64,000 bases of DNA from Spisula solida (lineage: Eukaryota > Mollusca > Bivalvia > Venerida > Mactridae), in contig OX365956.1 in NCBI GenBank assembly GCA_947247005.1, positions 317,501 to 381,500 on the forward strand. Direction: 5' to 3'. The first letter of the stretch is position 1. Every line of letters starts with the position of its first letter. Below are positions 58,590-64,000 of this stretch, piece by piece. The notes under the pieces are model-generated. The model was not told where the DNA came from. It ran no database searches and saw nothing but the letters and a program-made list of their open reading frames with translations. The translations under genes were made by a program, and so were the position numbers.

Positions 58590-58800
58590 TGACATGTAGT
58601 ATCGTGTATATCGTGTGTCGCGATATATCGTGATATCGTGTATCACGATATATCATGATATTGTACCTCAATATCATGATAGTTATTGATATCATACGAC
58701 ATATACATAGAATACATGTATATCGTGATATCATACAATAATATCGCGATATATCGTGATATGATGGTACAGTACTGCAATATATCGTGATATCGTACCA
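58590..58800. repeat. palindrome-rich ATCGTGATATATCG array
   Basis: Many overlapping ATATCGTGATAT, GATATATCGTGATATCG and ATATCATGATA motifs, most self-complementary, with irregular spacing. The 120-residue minus frame across it (58441-58803) is Tyr/Ile/Arg-rich and an artefact of the repeat. Confidence 0.85.
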
Positions 58801-59490
58801 CATATTGTTACATGTAGTGCATGACTTGTATAGCGTGTGTGACGCATCTCGCGGGTAACTACCTACAAGTTTACTTCATTGATATCGTACTGACAAACTC
58901 AAAATATATATATTTCTTTCTACTCATACATTAGTGATATGATTGTTTACTGGCTTATTGACTTACAAACAATACTGTTATTTATGTGATTTTTCAACAT
59001 GTCAAACTATTGAAACATTCGATCAATACATATTGTATTTCTCGTAACTTGTGTTATTATTAGACCATTTTACAAAGACACGGGAAAAGGACGATGACGT
59101 TAACAACAACATGTGACTGATGACGTAATACGCTCGTAACAATTAAATTATTTTAAGACTTAAAATCCAAATATAGAAATTATAAAGAGATCGTTATATC
59201 TCCCCTGGACATACAGATTGTTGGATTCTGTCAACAGCTTACTTCCACGGGTCGTGAGAAACGTACACGTGTTATGTCCAATTACAATGCTATAATTTCG
59301 CCATTAGATTTCTACCCGAAAAATTTCTGATTTACTATTTCGATACTGTTGATAAATTTTGTACATGATTTAAATGTTGATCAAATCATATTTCAAGTTA
59401 CCCTGGTAGTAAAACCAGAATAAAAGCATAACATAGTACATGTGTTCAAAACAATCCGGAAAGGCCAAAAGGAACAGATAAGTACTACAT
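58801..59490. other. non-coding stretch, nothing recognised
   Basis: No feature supported. Confidence 0.35.
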
Positions 59491-59494
59491 AATT

Positions 59495-59957
59495 CGTCGG
59501 TGCCAATCATAAACCCCGTAACTACATTTTTTCAAAATGTTCTTTTTTCAGCATTTCCTACTGGTAATACTTTCCCGCGTTAACTGTCGAAGTTTCATGG
59601 CAGTCGTCCAATCAGATCTGTCAGAATCGCAAAATGAACACGTGGGGAAAACCTGTAACTACGATGTTTTCTGCACTTACGGGCTTTCCTCCAGAAGTTA
59701 CAGATTTTCCTTCCGAATTTTTTCGTTTTTTTTGTCGCACACAATAGGGGAAATCCCGTAAAAACGAGATTTCGTTGTTCTGTGCTCGGTTTATTGCATT
59801 CACTGTCCAACTGTTGGTGGTTGTTTTCTTACCCTTTTTTGTCGTTATGGGCAAATCAACAGCATTTTTCATCGTTTATGTTTATCGTAAAGCAGTTTTT
59901 ACCTTCTCCGTAAAAGTTGTGATTTTGTAGTTACAGGGTTTAGGTTTGGCACCGACG
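59495..59957. mobile_element. 463-bp inverted-repeat element
   Basis: CGTCGGTGCCAATCATAAAC followed by CCCGTAACTACA at the left is mirrored by TGTAGTTACAGGG and TTTAGGTTTGGCACCGACG at the right. No clear target duplication. Open frames of 70-80 residues on both strands inside it are not recognisable. Confidence 0.65.
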
Positions 59958-59959
59958 AT

Positions 59960-60287
59960 ATTATATAAAAACTATTAAGTCTGTTGTTGACCCCACATCT
60001 AATTATTTGAAAGGTACGAGTGTCATCGAGTGGGTTCTATAGGCTCGAAATAAGAATATTGCTGTCGAAAAACTGGGCGTAACCTTTTAACTTCAACAAC
60101 TCACGAATCCAATTTCTTCATGAGTTCACTATTGCAACTTTATGAACTCACGTTCATGAATTTGTTATCGTGAAATCATGAAGTTAAAATAGTGAATCCA
60201 CAAAATTGAAATGTCAGAATCTGTCTTCCGTATATTTTACTGTTGTTGCTTGTTGCGGAATAAGAATTTGACGCCGATATAACTGAT
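59960..60287. other. non-coding stretch with partial dyads
   Basis: ATGAACTCACGTTCATGAAT and CGTGAAATCATGAAG-type dyads near 60120-60185. Otherwise nothing. Confidence 0.35.
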
Positions 60288-60393
60288 GGGGACTATATAA
60301 CTGGGTACGATATAACTGGGTATGATATAACAGGGTACGATATAACTGGGTACGATATAACTAGGTACGAGATAACAGGGTACGATATAACAG
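60288..60393. repeat. 15-bp tandem repeat, about seven units
   Basis: GATATAACTGGGTAC with small changes (AACAGGGTAC, AACTAGGTAC, GAGATAAC) is repeated head to tail. The minus frame of Ile-Val-Pro-Ser-Tyr units is an artefact. Confidence 0.92.
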
Positions 60394-60840
60394 GCAAACG
60401 ATTGTGTAAGCCGCAGCAAAATACTAATTATTTGTATTAAATAAAAAAGTTCAATGAGAAATAAAGTCGAGACACAACATGGTTCAGTTCATTTCTAAAG
60501 CAATTATATATAATTGTCTAAAACCTTGATCTATCAAGTACTATAAATAATTTAACATCTGTAACAGTCTATACCAATGCCCTACATTAAATTATCACCC
60601 ATCTATAATGTGGCTACCTCGAGTCAATGACTATCTATCTAGTAATAAGTTTCAAACAATGATTTTCGCTTTAATAATAAATTTATTGAGAGAAGCTTTG
60701 ATTAATGAAATGATTTGGTTAATCACATGATTTTGTTGATTACACACGAGAGTTGTTCCAACATGAATGCATATGTAGGGTTATTTCTCCCTAATACCAA
60801 TACTTTGCACAACATAGTGAATGGAATTGTAAAAAGATCA
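60394..60840. other. non-coding stretch, nothing recognised
   Basis: No feature supported. Confidence 0.35.
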
Positions 60841-60844
60841 TATA

Positions 60845-60935
60845 AAGTCAGCCGGGAAGGCAGCAATCAACTGAACAAACCAAGCACAGAAAAAATAAAA
60901 CACATGCAATGCACAATGCAACTAAACAAGTAAAG
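60845..60935 (-). repeat. dispersed module M
   Basis: In reverse complement: GCATTGTGCATTGCATGTG ... TTTTTTCTGTGCTTGG ... GTTGATTGCTGCCTTCCC. The flank after it (AAAAAGCTGAATGACCCAGT near 60985) also matches the flank of the copy at 37355-37445, so those two share a longer unit. Confidence 0.65.
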
Positions 60936-62514
60936 ATCGGACCAAGACCAAGCTGTTAAAGTAGAATTAATTATTTTAAGCTATCAAAAAGCTGAATGAC
61001 CCAGTTCCCACAGTAAAACGACTGCAATGTCTAGTTTTAGCTGTCAGGACTCGTAAAAAAATAATTGCCCAACACACAGCTTGTTAAGTTGATTGTGTTA
61101 GCCTTAATTGATACCTCACGTGTTTAAATTCGTTCTGTCTATAAGAGAAAATATTTAGGTATATTAATTACACAAAATCAAAATTGGTTGAAAACATGTT
61201 TTCCTCTACCCAAAAACGAGCATTTAGATGTAAGAATAGTTGCCGTTTTAGTATTGGACCAAATGCCATACTAGTATTCAATTAAATATGTAACTCATAC
61301 AAAAGATCAACAATGACAAAATGTGCGTCGGCAAAGACTAAACAACAGTTCGCAGCGCAATCTGCACCATGTGTACAAATAGTAAAGAATGCCATTGTTT
61401 TTATAAATCAAGGTCTTACTATTTTCTATGAAATGAAAAATGCGTAAATGCATATTTTACAAAGGCAAATTTCTTTCACATATTAATGAAAAAGGTAAAC
61501 AAGCACAGACCAGGCAGTGATCTCTACGGTGTGCTGTGGTTACAAGGCAATGTGCCTTCACACGGAGCGGTCATTCAACGCGAGAATTTCTGAAAAAGGC
61601 AAACGATTAATTGGCTTTCCTGCTATCCGTATTTGTTAAATCTAGTCCCTTGTTACTTTCATCTGTTCCCAAGATTTTCATATCATATCAAGCATGTTAA
61701 GAACTAAGTTTTGCTCTTTTCTAGTGTATGTACAATGAACCTCGGGACGATCAGGAAAACGCATTTAACAATTGATTATCAGCAGAAATTGTGCGTAATT
61801 AACTTGTATTTATGTAATTATTAGTTTTATAACAGAACACTTGTGGTATGGCCTACATCAATACACTTCATTGTAGGGGAATTATGAAGTTGTCAATTAT
61901 TGAGACAGTAATCAATTACAGAACAGACTGACACGCACTTATCTCAGTGAGTAGCACATGACAAACCACGTGACGCATCACGTGATCTGTGAGTACAAAC
62001 ACGGACGCTGCGTGAACCTCGTGCTGGTAAAATATAACCAGAGAGAGTTGATGAACATTCTGTCGGCTTGAGATTGAACAATTGGAATTGTGACACATTG
62101 TACATATTGAATTTCACGTAAATGATGGCAATACGTGACAAGTTAATTGATTGTCATTTGAATGTCATTGACTTGTCAATGATATACTGGGCGTCACTGA
62201 AAAGCTACCACTTATACATACTAGTACCTCTGTATTTTGTATACAGTACGACCTATCGTTACAAAAGTTTTATAGTGTTATAGTGGGTGCATTTGAATAT
62301 TGTTTAAATAGGATAGCTGTGATTACACAGTAAGGTTAAAACATAGTCGTGTTCGGCTTTTAACACATTGTTACGTGAATTTTAAAATATAAGACTCAAT
62401 AGGGTGGGAACTTTGCATCCACCCGGAGTATTTATAAGCAAGCTACGAAGAGTGTTCAAATAAGAATGCATTGCATCCCTCATAAAAATGTATCCTTGGT
62501 AGATTTTAATGAAA
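60936..62514. other. AT-rich non-coding stretch
   Basis: Nothing coding recognised. CCACGTGACGCATCACGTGA near 61967 holds two CACGTG cores. Confidence 0.4.
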
Positions 62515-63077
62515 CAAGAGCACCGCCTACGAGTGCTGAACGCTCGACTTTCTCGTACTTGATAGTAACCTTTCTCATCTGTGAGTCAAATTCTAAGAGT
62601 AAAAAGGGCAGATAACTCATAAATATAGGTCACAGAGTTACCACCCTTGTCTGTATGAACTCCCCTTGTGATGGTGAATAACTAAATTAAATTTCAAGTT
62701 GATACCTTTAAGAGTCTTTGAATAATTGACATTTTTGTGTAAAGATTCAAAGTCAGAAAAAGGGAATAACTCTTATAAAATGCTGTATAGAGTTGTTTCC
62801 TCTTGTCAGTAGATGTAGGTCATCACATTCCTCAAGTGTACTGACTTTCAAGTTGAAAGCTTTGATAGTGTCTGAGAAAATTCAGTTTGTGTAAACTGTG
62901 CCACTATTTCTATGTACTAAGTCCAAACAAGGGCAGATAACTCCATAAATATTGGTCAGATTTATCAGCCTTGTCAGTATGGACCCCCCCTATGGTGAAA
63001 AACTATGTTAAGATTCAAGTTGATACCTTGATATTCTTTGAGTAATTGACTTTTTTTCTTCGAAAAGTCAAGCTTAA
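62515..63077 (+). mobile_element. core-repeat element family II, third copy
   Basis: Head CAAGAGCACCGCCTACGAGT, then core units beginning near 62608, 62760 and 62930, each with GGGCAGATAACTC or a variant. The end has TTTTTTTCTTCGAAAAGTCA, a decayed form of the terminal hairpin. The GACGATCCCGTCACGAC segment present in the other copies is deleted here. Confidence 0.75.
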
Positions 63078-64000
63078 AGTACTTCGAATCCCTGGACGCA
63101 TTCGCCTTCAAATTATTGAGTTATGTAAAGTTTCAGTCTTGTAATAGCACTATCATTTAGTCACCTAAATAAGAATGTTGGTGTTACCTTAGGTCAACAT
63201 TTATAGTTTGGTGCAATGGTCAATACTGTTATCTAGAAAGCCAATGCTAGAATTAAAATTCTTCTAACGTTTAAACAAGTTGATTACTATATGTATACGT
63301 TAAAACGGCTTAGTGTGTCGTTGATTCAATGTCACTTCGAATATTCTTGTTGAGAATAATATACCATGCCTTACATTAACTCGGAATGTGAAAACTACAT
63401 TTGTACTTTGAAAATTAAGACCATATTGACATTTTATATGTTTATATTCGAAAACTACATATTCCGGTTTTCTCAGAACTTGTCACAACGAAACAAAGAA
63501 ACATTTTAGGACATAAACTTGTATTCAGTTTTGATAGAATTTCGGTTCACACAGTGACAGTACATGTAATATAAAAGAGAATATCCTAATATCCTGCCGA
63601 AACGGCGGTGATTAGATAGACTACACTATATATGTACACACAAGTTGCTGTTGAAGTTTGCTCTCTGTCACTGTACTGTTGAGTCATTGGTACTTGTTAA
63701 TGTTCATGTTCAAATTCTCAATATCAATATAGTCATAACTTTAAGATAGTATGCTTGTGTTGGGTGTCGATCAAACAATACACGATCAATCATTTAATAT
63801 AGAAACAAAACCCACATCAAGAGGTCTAAGGTCTTGATGTTTGGATGGTGTTCTCTGCCGACATGTACTCAGGCTTGTACAGTGATGGGATGTGTGTCGT
63901 CCGTTTGTTATATTATTGTCATCTGGCTCTTACTCCAGTTTAGTTTGACTGACTGAGGCGGCAGACTCTCGGTGTAGGATATCGTGATTGTGTAGTTGCG
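63078..64000. other. non-coding stretch to the window end
   Basis: No coding region, RNA or repeat that I can support. Confidence 0.4.

Noticed and set aside
58441..58803. 120-residue Tyr-rich protein
   Set aside because: It is the translation of the ATCGTGATAT palindromic repeats.
60237..60419. Small protein of Ile-Val-Pro-Ser-Tyr repeats
   Set aside because: It is the minus-strand reading of the 15-bp tandem repeat.

Overview
The window looks like nuclear DNA from an invertebrate, most likely a bivalve mollusc. It is AT-rich, has one intronless class A G-protein-coupled receptor, a decayed RTE-type retrotransposon and tRNA-derived SINEs. It also has several families of the roughly 145-165 bp core-repeat elements that I associate with bivalve genomes (pearl/HINE-like). 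The species cannot be named from the sequence. No prokaryotic gene organisation is visible.

Only one host gene is well supported: a minus-strand rhodopsin-family receptor at 1109-2263 with nearly all class A landmark residues. A possible EGF-like exon lies beside it on the same strand (475-759). A 3 kb RTE retrotransposon (40440-43556) is recognisable but broken by at least five stop codons and about five frameshifts. Nearly every other long open frame is a by-product of tandem repeats or transposon sequence.

The real content is layered mobile DNA. From 7.0 to 13.0 kb, a core-repeat element of family II is split by a 4.7 kb element with about 250 bp terminal inverted repeats and a TA duplication. 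That element holds a mariner-like 849 bp insert and a 2.55 kb inverted-repeat element. The latter encloses about 168 copies of TTGAG and 66 copies of GGCT. From 13.6 to 19.2 kb four more non-autonomous elements can be bounded by inverted termini and flanking duplications of 2, 5, 8 and 4 bp. SINEs with perfect duplications lie at 20.0 and 31.2 kb. Elements flanked by TTAA, in three families, lie at 24.8, 43.7, 47.0, 50.5 and 56.6 kb. A palindromic element at 35.0 kb sits inside another repeat whose uninterrupted copy is at 31.5 kb.

Tandem arrays punctuate the rest: a 27-bp minisatellite of about 60 units (25.85-27.48 kb), a 136-bp higher-order array carrying six perfect TGACGTCA sites (52.2-52.5 kb), a 44-bp x4 array (21.66 kb), and several short degenerate arrays. 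Between these, long AT-rich stretches show nothing I can name. All coordinates of mobile elements rest on reading inverted ends and flanking duplications by eye; superfamily names are tentative because no transposase is encoded.
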